Shown piece after piece: positions 50,701 through 60,147 of a DNA stretch of 64,000 bases. The notes under the pieces are model-generated. The model was not told where the DNA came from, made no database searches, and worked only from the letters and a program-made list of their open reading frames with translations. The stretch is from Arcuatula senhousia (Eukaryota; Mollusca; Bivalvia; Mytilida; Mytilidae). The DNA lies in assembly GCA_963971305.1 (NCBI GenBank), contig OZ020307.1, positions 51,891,702 through 51,955,701 of the forward strand, given 5' to 3'. The position numbers were made by a program, and so were the translations under genes. Positions within the stretch are counted from its first letter, which is position 1, and each line of letters begins with the position of its first letter.

Positions 50701-52768
50701 AAAAGACACCCTGGAATAATTTATCCATGGCAGTTACATTTGCACCCCCCGTGAGTCTACCCTATTTGAACTATGTCGATTGGATGTTTTACTTTAACTA
50801 GGGCGACGTTTCAAGCACAATCTCCGTTTTGAGGGAGTTATACACCCTTCAGATATTGGGTGCTATTTCTTAACCAAATGGTTCCCTCGGCAGGACAGGA
50901 AAAAAAGATATGCAGTACTGGTCTACTCTTATCGATATGCTCATCATCTGGAATAAAATTTATGAAATGACATTCTAACCGTCTACAAGAACAATTTGAA
51001 ATGTTTCCATTTAGTGGCATATCGAGACATTTGCAAAGGATCCCTTCTGACCAAATAGGGGGCGGGGCACGATACGCTTCAATAATGGTTTGACATTCAG
51101 CACTGCTTTTTATAGACAGAGTAGGGTGGTAACCGGGGTTCGCCTTTGCCAATATGTTTCCAATATGGAATTTGTGAAAGATTAAAAGAAATATAAACTT
51201 TTTAGAATATGATATATACACTGATTTGAGAAAAAAGTGAAAGAAAGATTAATACTTAAATCAACTTAAAAACAATTACCATTTGCTGCGTTTGATGTTT
51301 CCAGAAATAGGAATACCAACAGCAGAAACGCTGCAGTCTTGGCACCTGCAAAGAACATAGGAATGAAATTCTTACTGACGATTAATACTATTCTAAAATA
51401 TTAATAAAGAGTAAAAAAATAGTCTATTCACCCATATAACTAAAGAAATTCGCATTTACAATTAGAAAAAAAAAACAACCAAAAAACAAATTAAAAAAAA
51501 AAACAGTTTCGTGTACATGCAAATGTACGAAAGCCTTTCATTTCTCGTTATTATGACTTGTTTGTCGTTATTACGACTTTCATTTCTCGTTATTACGACT
51601 TGTTTCCTGTTATCACGACAGTCACTTTCATTTCTCGTTATTTCGACTATTTTCTCGTTATTACGAGGAACAAAAAAAAATTTACTACGAAATTGGTCTC
51701 GATGGGCTTTCGCATAAATGAATGATTTATAAATAGTTTTTTTGCTATGACGGTTAGTTTCAATTTAATATATATTTTTTTCAAAATATGTCTAAACTGG
51801 ATTCATATCGATAAAAAAGATGGTCAACAGATTGTCCATTAGACCTTTTAGTTTTGAAACCTCTCTTGATTGAATCTCGCGAAAAGAACCCCCTCCCCCG
51901 GATCAACAAAGACAACTCAATTGAATAAGTGAAGGAAAACGCTGTCTCATTGAAGAAGCAAAGCGGAACCAATGGGACAGCCAAATGTCAAAACTCCAAA
52001 AAAACAAGGACAATACCAGTAAACACGAAAGAAAATAGCACACGAAGCAATAGTCAACATATAAAAACACATAAAAACACTAACACAACTGAACAGCAAC
52101 GAGAGTGTAGTCAGGTGCTCCGGAAGAGTAAAAAGTTCTTGCACGTTATTGCACAACCGTCTCGTTGTTAAGGATTCAGATATATATTTTTTTAATCATA
52201 AAACTTGATGAAACAAAAATTAGCCAACAAAATATTCAAAGCCTTAATATCCTTTTGCAAACTAGGGGCGATGTTCTCGAAGATGTCTTAGGACTAATAG
52301 AAAATAATGAAATGTTGAATAAGTGAACTCAACACAGCCCACAATAAAGCGATATTTCAGAAAAAACCACTATGGACAACCGCCAACAGCCTTCAACAAG
52401 GCCAGAAGGCGCTACTCGCGGATCTGCAATTGGCCCATTGTCTAAATAAAATGCATATGATTCAAATCCAGTCCCGAAATAGTCACTGATAGACACCCTT
52501 ATCAAACAAGGAACAGAAAACATCAAAAAGACAAGTACAAACGAAATCTTTGCCAAAGATAAGTCGTGTCTATAAATCATCCAAAGCTTCGTCTTAGTCT
52601 ATGTTCTTCATGCTGTCCTATCTTCCGCTAATGCACCTTTTACGATAAAATTAGGACACTAAATAAGATAGCTGTAGACCATCATATCTTTATTTTCTCT
52701 ATAGTTTATACAATATAAGAAACTATATTTCGTGACAGTATGTAAAATAAATGCTTACCAGTACCCAT
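35670..52768 (-). CDS. Gene 3: IgGFc-binding / 10xTSP1 / LDLa surface protein (18 exons)
   Basis: Complete gene. Coding exons 5' to 3': 52759-52768, 51281-51346, 50348-50581, 49101-50131, 48499-48598, 47684-47734, 46835-47026, 46240-46410, 43146-43316, 42655-42825, 41715-41885, 41062-41232, 39353-39523, 38902-39072, 37869-38039, 37221-37417, 36681-36846, 35670-35743. Joined frame 3,489 nt, 1,162 aa, no stops. Residues: signal 1-23, IgGFc domain 26-447, acidic metal-binding segment 447-497, TSP1 repeats 498-1083, LDLa 1084-1138, hydrophobic tail 1139-1162. Exon phases equal those of gene 2. Exon 14 uses a GC donor, as in gene 2. Family knowledge places such modules outside the cell; the exact role is unknown. 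Confidence 0.86.
36070..36680 (-). repeat. Decayed tandem copies of the 3' half of the LDLa exon
   Basis: Several diverged copies of the segment GAGCAGAGCTTGGACATG..GCCATAA plus its donor region repeat through gene 3 intron 17, immediately after exon 17. A MITE-like element (36,311-36,498) interrupts them. None keeps a full exon. Confidence 0.65.
36311..36498. mobile_element. MITE-like element: 24-bp TIRs around a 21-bp minisatellite
   Basis: Terminal inverted repeats 36311-36334 and 36475-36498 differ at one position in 24. ATTATC flanks both sides (36305-36310 and 36499-36504), a probable target duplication. The interior is about five copies of a 21-bp unit (ACCACCATCTTATAATAGAA). It lies in gene 3 intron 17. 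Confidence 0.75.
36681..36846 (-). CDS. Gene 3 exon 17: LDL-receptor class A module
   Basis: Starts [16 protein letters not shown] and carries [13 protein letters not shown], the calcium-binding signature of LDLa modules. It ends CPSSAH in phase 1. It differs from gene 2 at few positions (GG for SG, AQL for SAL, AT for AA). Confidence 0.83.
36847..37085 (-). repeat. Decayed tandem copies of the 5' half of the LDLa exon
   Basis: Three or more diverged copies, about 75 bp each, of the exon 17 acceptor plus the TGGATGG..CCTG start of the exon. They sit immediately upstream of the real exon in gene 3 intron 16. Similar debris lies at 15,230-15,480 in gene 2. Confidence 0.7.
37221..47026 (-). CDS. 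Gene 3 exons 7-16: ten TSP1 repeats, one per exon
   Basis: Same lengths and phases as gene 2 (192, eight of 171, 197 nt). Typical cores: [16 protein letters not shown] (exon 11), [16 protein letters not shown] (exon 12), [16 protein letters not shown] (exon 15). Exon 16 carries [19 protein letters not shown] and a longer tail GAYVQ leading into the LDLa exon. Exon 15 ends CI where others end CPS. TSP1 repeats bind matrix components and glycans in known families; the ligand here is unknown. Confidence 0.86.
38671..38858. repeat. Tandem duplication, 96-bp period
   Basis: Copies start at 38671 and 38767 (ATTTAAGGGAAACTTATGAT) and are practically identical, so recent. It ends 44 bp from the GC donor of gene 3 exon 14 (last exon base 38902), on the intron side. 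Confidence 0.85.
43440..46230. other. Long gene 3 intron 8 (between exons 8 and 9), no supported content
   Basis: About 2.9 kb against about 0.24 kb for the same intron in gene 2 (23,887-24,124), so most of it is an insertion or set of insertions. Only short frames occur. A complementary pair of frames at 45,623-45,994 has no recognisable domain. Confidence 0.5.
47684..48598 (-). CDS. Gene 3 exons 5-6: acidic MopE/EF-like segment
   Basis: Exon 5 (48499-48598) encodes [20 protein letters not shown] then [12 protein letters not shown]. Exon 6 (47684-47734) encodes [17 protein letters not shown]. It is the same as gene 2 apart from NQGK for NKGK. A calcium-stabilised linker is inferred. Confidence 0.76.
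47815..47935 (+). repeat. Decayed solo hammerhead repeat in gene 3 intron 5
   Basis: Keeps GCTCTTCATATTCATATAGT and CTCTGATGAGTCTTGAATAG, but the downstream GAAA box has become TAAAA (GATAAAAT for GACGAAAC). The ribozyme core is therefore broken. Sense is opposite to gene 3. Confidence 0.65.
49101..50581 (-). CDS. Gene 3 exons 3-4: IgGFc-binding domain
   Basis: Exon 3 (50348-50581) starts [18 protein letters not shown]. Exon 4 (49101-50131) starts [20 protein letters not shown]. The domain ends RMAPINT. The exon 4 product differs from gene 2 at only about three sites (V/I, M/I, S/T). Exon 3 is almost identical in DNA to gene 1. In FCGBP-type proteins the domain sits at the N-terminus of secreted mucus proteins; IgG binding is not implied in an invertebrate. 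Confidence 0.86.
50838..51221 (-). other. Unassigned 127-codon open frame in gene 3 intron 2
   Basis: A Cys-containing frame ([20 protein letters not shown], later FFSCPAEG) lies between exons 2 and 3 of gene 3 and has no counterpart in the same introns of genes 1 and 2. No family recognised. No clear splice signals in frame with gene 3. It may be part of an inserted element. Confidence 0.3.
51281..51346 (-). CDS. Gene 3 exon 2: signal peptide core
   Basis: Encodes [20 protein letters not shown] after Met-Gly-Thr-Gly of exon 1 (52759-52768). The predicted cleavage is after the SNA region. Acceptor TTTGCAG, donor GTAATT. Confidence 0.82.
51940..52160 (+). repeat. Dispersed repeat, reverse copy of 37,520-37,660
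   Basis: The run AACCAATGGGACAGCCAAAT followed by GTCAAAACTCC matches the reverse complement of about 37,520-37,660 in gene 3 intron 15. Both copies are diverged. No coding potential. Confidence 0.45.
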
Positions 52769-52843
52769 TATAGGAGGTGTCGGCCACAAACGTTAGTCTC
52801 TGTCTCCTCTGTGTTCTCTGGTTACCGACTCTTCTTCATTCCA

Positions 52844-52851
52844 TATTTATA
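52844..52851 (-). promoter_or_regulatory. TATA box of gene 3
   Basis: TATAAATA on the minus strand, 76 bp upstream of the start codon. Conserved upstream sequence runs to about 52,953 and is then broken by the hammerhead-repeat insertion. Confidence 0.7.
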
Positions 52852-52954
52852 CCCAGATTATGAAGGATTATAAAATATTACTAATTGTTAACAAAAAAGT
52901 ATCAAAAACTACGTAATGAATTCTAATTTTATCAATTACATCTTCACCCCTAGT

Positions 52955-53325
52955 AAGGTGAGTTCACGTAAAAAAGGTTTTGGTAAATATTTGTGTTTCG
53001 ATACGATGATATAAATCATAAAATTAGAAAACTGATATATTTTTTTAGAAAGGATATGGAGTAAATGAACATGAGACCACAACACATATGTTAACTCCAA
53101 CTGCAAATAATTTTTATGAGCTGTATGGTCATTTCGGAAATTTATTCCTCATCAGCAGCACTAAAACAGAATCCAAACTCGTTTACTTTTGTCTATTCCG
53201 GACAAAACATTTTCTATTCAAATGCCGTACCAAAACCAATTTTTTGTGAATCTTAAAAAGATTTGCGTATTTCTCGTGAAACCTTCCAGGTGAAGCTTAC
53301 CAGGTGTGATCTGACACCAGTGTTT
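52955..53325 (-). mobile_element. Family 2 hammerhead repeat inserted in the gene 3 upstream region
   Basis: The upstream sequence conserved in genes 1 and 2 (CAATTAAATCTTACACTTGTGT) is split here: ATCTTCA lies at about 52,950 and GTGTTTATAATC resumes at about 53,325. The insert carries the reverse-strand family 2 repeat with a hammerhead at 53118-53161. Confidence 0.7.
53118..53161 (-). ncRNA. Type I hammerhead ribozyme, family 2, copy 3
   Basis: The minus strand reads GUGCUG-CUGAUGA-GGAA..UUCC-GAAA-UGACCAU-A, then CAGCUC. Stem II is 4 bp with a UAAAU loop and stem I is GCUG/CAGC. The core is intact. It lies about 280 bp upstream of the gene 3 TATA box. Confidence 0.68.
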
Positions 53326-54105
53326 ATAATCTCCACTCACCTTTTTTGGATTAATTAAAACAAACGTTTAAGTAAGGGTTAAAAGGTTAATATTTATTCC
53401 CTTAACAATTAGGCAGTTAAGCCGAAAGCGAGACAATGCTTCAATGAACCCAGGTTATTGTACTAATTTCGTGGGTTATTTTATTGGATACATGCACTTT
53501 TGGCAATCATTTGATTCCATGTGAAATGTCACAATTAGAGTGACCCAATATCAGGCCATACAGTTATTTTGCTTTTTTCACTGCAATGTTAAAAATTTCA
53601 CTTTTGTAATGTATTTTTGTTTTACGTAGTTGTTCATGGTTTTGGTTACACATGCGCGTGGTTGTCAATACATATCCGTCTATTTATAGCAGATATGTAT
53701 AAAAATTCAAGGGAATCCTCGGTTCAGTGAAGAAAGCATAAAAAATGGGATAAAGTTAATATATACATGTATATGTGAAGGGTTTTAATTAAAGCAATGG
53801 ACAAACTTTTAAAATTAAATCCAATATGGCCGCCATATTCACGTTTATGACTAGATTTTCAACTTTCATTGCCTAAAACTACATGCTTTAGGCATTTCAA
53901 TGTAAATTTTTGACGCAAAAATGCATAGGCTTATCTGGATGTGCTCGGGAACATTTAAATTATAATTTTGTAAAACTAGTCTTTTTAAAGGCGAATTGTC
54001 AAAATAGCAACCCATTGACAATAAGTACTAAAACAGATAATCTCATTGTCAATAAAAATATTTTATTAGGAAGAAAATACATCTATATGACTTCATAAGG
54101 CTCTG

Positions 54106-55054
54106 CCTATGGCACATGGTAGTAACAAAACCCGATAAACTAAATTTATCGACCTTAAACTATAGTTTACTGTTGATAAACTGGGTTTATCGCTCGCTAA
54201 CTACAGTTTGCGTTCGTGAAACCAAGTATATCAGCGATAACTTTAGTTTACCAGGTGAAAATGCTACTTTATCAATAGCATTTATCGCCCGTAAACTATA
54301 GTTTGCGGTTGATAAACTGGGGTTATCGTTCGAAAACTATAGTTTGCACTCGTGAAACTTGAATTATGACCGGAAAACTTTGTTTATCATTTGCTGACTA
54401 TAGTTTGCGTTTGTAAAACCCAGTTATCTGTGATAACTATACTTTACCATGTGCAAATACTGTCTTAACATCACAAACAACATTTATCGACTGTAAACTA
54501 TAGTTTGCGGTCGATAAACTAATTTGATCACCGATAAACTCAGTTTATCACCGAAAATCCTTATGAGCATTGAATGTTTCCATAATCGACAGCTTATGTT
54601 AATTATGGCACGCAGTAGTAACAAAAAGCTTATAAATGTACCGTAAACTATAGTTTACTGTTGATAAATTGGGTATATCGATCGTGCACCATAGTTTCCA
54701 TTCATGAAACCAAGTTTATCTGCGATAATTTGAGTTTACAAGGCAAAAATGATACTTTTTCAACATAAAACAGCATAAATCGCCCGTAAACTATAGTTTG
54801 CAGTCGATAAACCAAGTTTATCGCCCATAAATTGAGTTTATCACCGATAAACTAAGTTTATCATCGAGAAACCCTAATTAGCATTTGAAACTCCCATTAT
54901 CGACCGCTAATGATAAATTTCTAACAACTGAATTATCATAAGCATCAGCAAACTATAGTTAGCGAGTGATTAACCAAGTTTATCGACCGATAACTACAGT
55001 TTACGGGCGATAAATTTAGTTTATGGGTTTTTTGTGACTATGGCGTGCCATAAC
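54106..55054. mobile_element. Foldback element built from TAAACTATAGTTTA palindromes
   Basis: Ends form imperfect terminal inverted repeats of about 45 bp: CTATGGCAC..GTAACAAAA..ATAAACTAAATTTATCG at the left, mirrored by ATAAATTTAGTTTAT..GTGCCATAAC at the right. The interior is dozens of variants of the palindromes AAACTATAGTTT and GATAAACT.AGTTTATC. A higher-order repeat of about 495 bp gives two half-elements, the second starting near 54,600. No coding potential. Confidence 0.7.
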
Positions 55055-55091
55055 AGTCAGATATTTCAATTGTTGAAAGGACTAATTAGTG

Positions 55092-55148
55092 ATAGAAGCA
55101 ATAGGACAAAATAAATTAAGAAAAATTATTTTGTCCTATTGCTTCTAT
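55092..55148. repeat. Perfect 23-bp inverted repeat with 11-nt loop
   Basis: Arms 55092-55114 and 55126-55148 are exact reverse complements (core AGAAGCAATAGGACAAAA). It lies 38 bp beyond the foldback element. Confidence 0.85.
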
Positions 55149-55899
55149 TTCAGTCACAAACGGGACAAAAGCAAATTTTGACATACAAAAAAGTCAGAAG
55201 ACCGAAACTTGTAACAAAAAATATTTAATCATTTAGTCAAAATAAAATAATATTATTTGGCAAATAAAAAATACATCAAATTAGTACGTCGTTAACATGA
55301 GCAAATTCAAGATATAAAGGAGTTACCAAGCTAAAAACAAATGAAAATTAGCAAACCATTGAAAGAAGCAAAGAGATACCGATGGGGGCATTCTAGACAT
55401 AATGGCTGCTGACCATCGTCGGAAACCCACATCACCGGGTGATGGGGGAGGTAGGACGTAATCTCTCGTGGGTTTTCGACGATGCTGCTGACAAGAATCG
55501 CATTTTCTGTCCAGGGCCGATCTTGTGGTCTTCGCCTATGTCTTGAATCCAGATACATGTATATACGATGCATTTGGCGCTAGAAAGCGGGAGATATCGT
55601 CTGCAATTTTCTAAACATTTTAATATGGTGTCATATTCCTCTTTATACCTGTCATGTCTGTGTCGTTTTTGGTGTTGTTTGACTCATTATTCAGTCTATC
55701 TCCAGCAGGACCAAAAACCTGACATGTAACTTGTTCGACATCTGATTTAACGTCGAACCATTTAAATTAGCCCGTTCAATCACCAACTGCTCAACTGCTG
55801 CCTGTATACATGTTCTTTTATATCCATATACTTTCCTGATTTTTGCATCAAATATCTCTATGAACGCTGTTGAATGTTTACTTTTAAAATCTACGGAAC

Positions 55900-56270
55900 A
55901 TTCAGTTAAAAGTTTGTTCCGAAGGTACTGTTTAAAGGCAAAGATCTGTTATCTTGTCTCTCTACCAGATATAAATCCTTCTAATTCGTAGTGTCATGTC
56001 ATCTGTAGGCGCTATTCTTTTATTTTTTGTCCATAATTCTTGCTGTTTTGACATTAGCATGATGCTAAATTTCCAAAGTGTGCTCTTTTTGCTAGTTTTA
56101 TAACTACTTTTTTCTGTCTTTCTGTCAGTGCTCTTGTGCTCCAAATCTTTTTAAAAAGATTGAAAGTATAATCTCTGCTATTGTTATGTCAGCTGTTAAC
56201 ATTTCAACTTATATTTTGTCTAGCCAAGGTGCTTTCCCCTATTCTAATTTCATTTAAAGTATTCTCAAAA
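55900..56270 (-). pseudogene. Probable LINE reverse-transcriptase fossil
   Basis: The minus strand reads LFKKIWSTRALTERQKKVVI then KLAKRAHFG, resembling the region before the first RT motif in non-LTR retrotransposons. It is preceded in another frame by MLTADITIAEII and followed by stops, so it is frameshifted and dead. Rejected as a gene. Confidence is limited because no catalytic box is present. Confidence 0.4.
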
Positions 56271-56544
56271 GCCTGTTTTGTTGGATGTTGTGTGCCAATG
56301 TCTAGGGTGGGGATGGTGGTTGTAATGAATCTGATCTATTCAAATCTTTGCTTTTCACCTTGCTGTCATTTCTCCTTCATTGGTTACGAGCTTTCCTTCT
56401 TTGTCTCTTACTTAGTTTTTCATTACAAGGAAGTTTGATGATGTCATTTACCCCTTTTATGTTCCCATTATTAGCTGATTACTGTGCTTCTTTTCCAATC
56501 TGATCTTTCCATCGTACCTTACATTCCTTTGACTTCAAGATCTT

Positions 56545-57030
56545 TATTATACCCCACGCAGCTAAGTTGCGACGGGTATAATGTTTTTGACTGGTCCGTC
56601 CGCCAGTCAGTCTGTCCGTGATCAAAATGTTCGTAACAGATATCTCAGCTATTATTAATTGTAGGCTTCTGATATTTGGTATGTGGCTTCAGGTGGGGGT
56701 CCCATATGGTGGGATACGTTTCAGGTCTGTCGATCATGTACTTTCTGTTTAACGAGCCGACTAAGACTTTTTGCACTAAATTTTCAGGGTTAAAATTTTT
56801 CGTAACAGATTTCTCAGCATCTATTAATTGTAGGTATTTGATATTTAGTGTAAACCTTCAAGTAGAGGTCCCATATAATGGGATTCGTTTTCAGGTCTGT
56901 CGATTATCTACATCCTGTTTAACGAGCCGACTTAGAAAGACAACAACTCTGACTTTTTTATTCCTAACTCGAAATAGATAATCTCTGTCCATAATGTGGA
57001 CGCATGGGGTATGTGAGCGTGCTCACTAAG
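56545..57030 (+). repeat. Dispersed repeat with 169-bp internal tandem duplication
   Basis: Begins TATACCCCACGCAGC..GACGGGTATAATG and ends GGGTATGTGAGCGTGCTCAC. The block starting TCGTAACAGA repeats at 56,631 and 56,800. Its short frames have no known domain. Confidence 0.55.
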
Positions 57031-60000
57031 GTTCTTTCATTTCTATAGTCTTCCCTGAACTTTGATTAAAGTCATTAAGAATCTGTTTTTCTTTTACTTT
57101 GTTTTTGCTTTTAAGTTCTCCGTTCTCCAAAACATTTCCAGTTGTAATACAGTTCTATACAGTGATAACGACAAAAAAAAAACTATTACTTGCAGAAAGT
57201 TGGATAAGTTTGTCATACTGAACCACTCAGACAAATTTCGAATGACACAGTCACAAACAGTATGTAGTAGTCTGACAGATTGTAAAAAAATGCTAACGAC
57301 ATTCTGTCTGCTTGACCACCTTGCCCCGGTGTCTACCGCCCCCCCCCCCCCCAAAAAAAAAGACAAAAACTCTTGTCCTGATCGACAAAACTACTGATGG
57401 GCTTAATATCTATCAACAAATCATCGCAGGTGCATCAACGATGGTTCTATTTATCATAAAATATTTTGAAACGAAAATCTAATTTGTCCAACTAATTCTA
57501 AATATTTCTATACCTATAATTTTCAAATTCAAGGCATGTTACAGTTACACATGTTACCGGTAATCATGAAAAAGCCTACCATTATAAATTTTCGAGGTTG
57601 GTCTAAAGTTGAAGCTTATAATGTTTATTAGGTCAAACATTACAATCATGCAAAATAGGGTACTTTATTCGAAACCCCAAATTTAATTTTACATAACTGC
57701 TGGATATGATGCGTTAGAACTGTACCTGTAATATATATAAAGATTGAGCCATGGAGTATATATAAATCATTCTGTCTGCATTATACGTAGTCCATATGTC
57801 TACATATCTCGAAAGCACATCTCTTCCTAAATTGCTTGATGGATTTTGATGAAACGTTATAAAGAGTAAGCACATCATCATATTCATGAACAAATTAAAT
57901 CCCTTTTATAAATATCATTTCCCGACAAAGTTTTCAAGACGAAGCGAGGGTATATGTAACACTGCTGCGGAATAGACGGATTATCGACAAAAAAAACCCA
58001 AAAAACTTGTTGTTTTGTCGTGCTTCCATTCAGACAATTTTTAAGGGGGTATGTTTGCTTTGACATCTTTTTAACATCTAAGGAGAGGTTTGGCACTTTA
58101 AAACACGATTTCATCCTTCATTTCTTTTTGAGTAACTATCAAGTTGGGAATTTCTCAGATTTGTACACACATGAAACGTGATAAAATCATGTAAGTTTTA
58201 TTGTAAAAATTCATTTTATTTTTCCGAAATTCCCTAAGAAAAAAAACCGGTGAATTTTCAGGTACATTTGTGTACCTGTAAACATAAACTTGTGCCCCGG
58301 AAAAAGCCACGGGACCATATAGTAGTGGTAAAAATATTTTTTTTTTTTACTTTCTTAAAATTAGAAATTAAAACCCGAAGGTTTATTTTTACGACATTCA
58401 GTAAAATATGAATTATATTTTTACAAGAAAGCATTGTTTTCAATGGTCAATGTTTGGTACTTTACACTCTAAATGACTGTACGCCACCGGTTGAAACATG
58501 ACTGGCAAGTCGTCCCATTTATCACTGGCTGAACTTGTTGAGAACCATTTGATAACCTTTTTGCCCTTACTAAACCTTCTGTTACGTTGTTTCGCCCTAC
58601 ATGGTTTATGCAGGTCGTTCCATTTCTTCACTATAGGGTGTGAAAGTTTGGACCGGATTTATACAGATTATCCATACCATAGGCAGCAGTTTATATGAGA
58701 CTGCCAAATTTACTTGGCATTAATTTAAAAGATTTGTTTTTATAATCAGTTTAAAACGTTCGTGACGCACTTAAAAAGTATGAACGGTTCAAAACAGATG
58801 CACGGGTTTATAATTTTAGAAACTAATTATTTAATTAAACTGCATGTTATACTGCATCTATAAAGCTTTTATATATTTTTGTTTATTATGAAAAAAACCC
58901 AAAACATTCTGATTGACTAACTAATCACATCTAGATTTTCTTAGTTAGGCTCTTCACTGTAAAATGGACCCTGATTCGCATTCAGAGCAATCAATGGTTG
59001 AAGCATTATCGTTGTTTATATCATTTGCAAAATAGTATAATCTTGTATCAGCTGAAAGAAGGGCAAGCAGCAACAAATGGTTTTACAGCACTATGCCGTC
59101 TTGTAATAAAATATTTGTCTTAGGGACTTTTTGAGGGGAGCTTAGTCTTGACAGGTTAACTTTTAAAAAATCATTTTATATGGCAGGAATCCTTCTTCAG
59201 AATTTTTTTTGCTCAACCTCTGATGCCGGAATATATTTTTTTCATTACAAATTAGCTCCAGAATATGCTCCCCTTCAAGTTTAATGTCCGGTCCCTTATA
59301 TAGATATAGTTTTTGTCTTATTTTCTTATTAAATGGACTCACTGAGCGCTGTATAGTTTTGTGTTTAATACTTCTCTTTTCAAGGTCTTTCAACTCTTAG
59401 ACTAGCATTAGCTTCTCTGATGAGTCCTTTTTATACAAAACATACATGTACTTCATATATATCATAGAGAATGTGTTTGTCTGACACTTGGGATATTGTT
59501 ATATTATATACTCATACAAAAATCTTTATTGTGATTAGCTTACATGTTGTCACGTGGCATGTGATATTTCGCTGGGACAACCGGTAATCGTTGGGTCGCA
59601 TGGTAAGGTCACCCTCTCGTGAGAATTTGCACGTGAGCCCATGTTTTTCTTCAACATTGTATTGACTGTAGTTTCTCAATGGAAAGAGGGTTAAAAATGT
59701 CCGAAATATGTTTGAAATTTGTTTCATTTCAATATTCGATATAATATAACAGTTTTCACCCTAGATGATATCTTTCCTCGAGAAAGTAAGGTCACCCGAG
59801 GGCTTGCCCCGGGTCACACACAAACTAGGGTGATAATTGTATAGTATTCGTAACGATGGTCATAAGTAGTATTCCACATCAGGATATAGGACAAGGAGTG
59901 GCACATTGATAATTTTCAATTTTAGATTTTCGAGGATGGATGCATTAAATTTGCCATTAAAACAAACCCAATAAAATCTATGTATATGTATTCAATCTCA

Positions 60001-60147
60001 GTGCTTTAATTTTGTTAAAGGCAACAATGAACCACACCAAATAACATATCATTTGAACGTATATAAAAGAGTCTATTTCTGCTTGATCCGCGTCAATTCG
60101 GCGGTGATCCTGGTAGCCGTGCAGCAGCAATTGGCATCTGTTTATAA

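Larger units (their letters stand above)
53330..60140. other. Intergenic region between gene 3 promoter and the Kunitz gene
   Basis: No gene could be supported here. It holds the palindrome-built foldback element (54,106-55,054), a 23-bp hairpin (55,092-55,148), a LINE-like fossil (about 55,900-56,270), a dispersed element with a 169-bp internal duplication (56,545-57,030), and a C-tract next to an A-tract near 57,340-57,360. A 63-codon minus-strand frame at 58,440-58,631 is unassigned. Confidence 0.5.

Noticed and set aside
55331..55573. 80-codon minus-strand frame downstream of the LINE-like fossil
   Set aside because: No family recognised and no continuity with the RT-like stretch; treated as repeat debris.
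57340..57360. C-tract adjacent to A-tract, and G-tracts near 8,381, 33,266 and 61,999
   Set aside because: Simple homopolymers; no tandem G-run pattern for a quadruplex beyond the tract itself, and such tracts are common in repeats.
59405..59450. CTGATGAGTCC followed by an A-rich run, considered as another hammerhead
   Set aside because: There is no GAAA box (it reads TACAAAACA) and no stem II partner; at most a decayed remnant.
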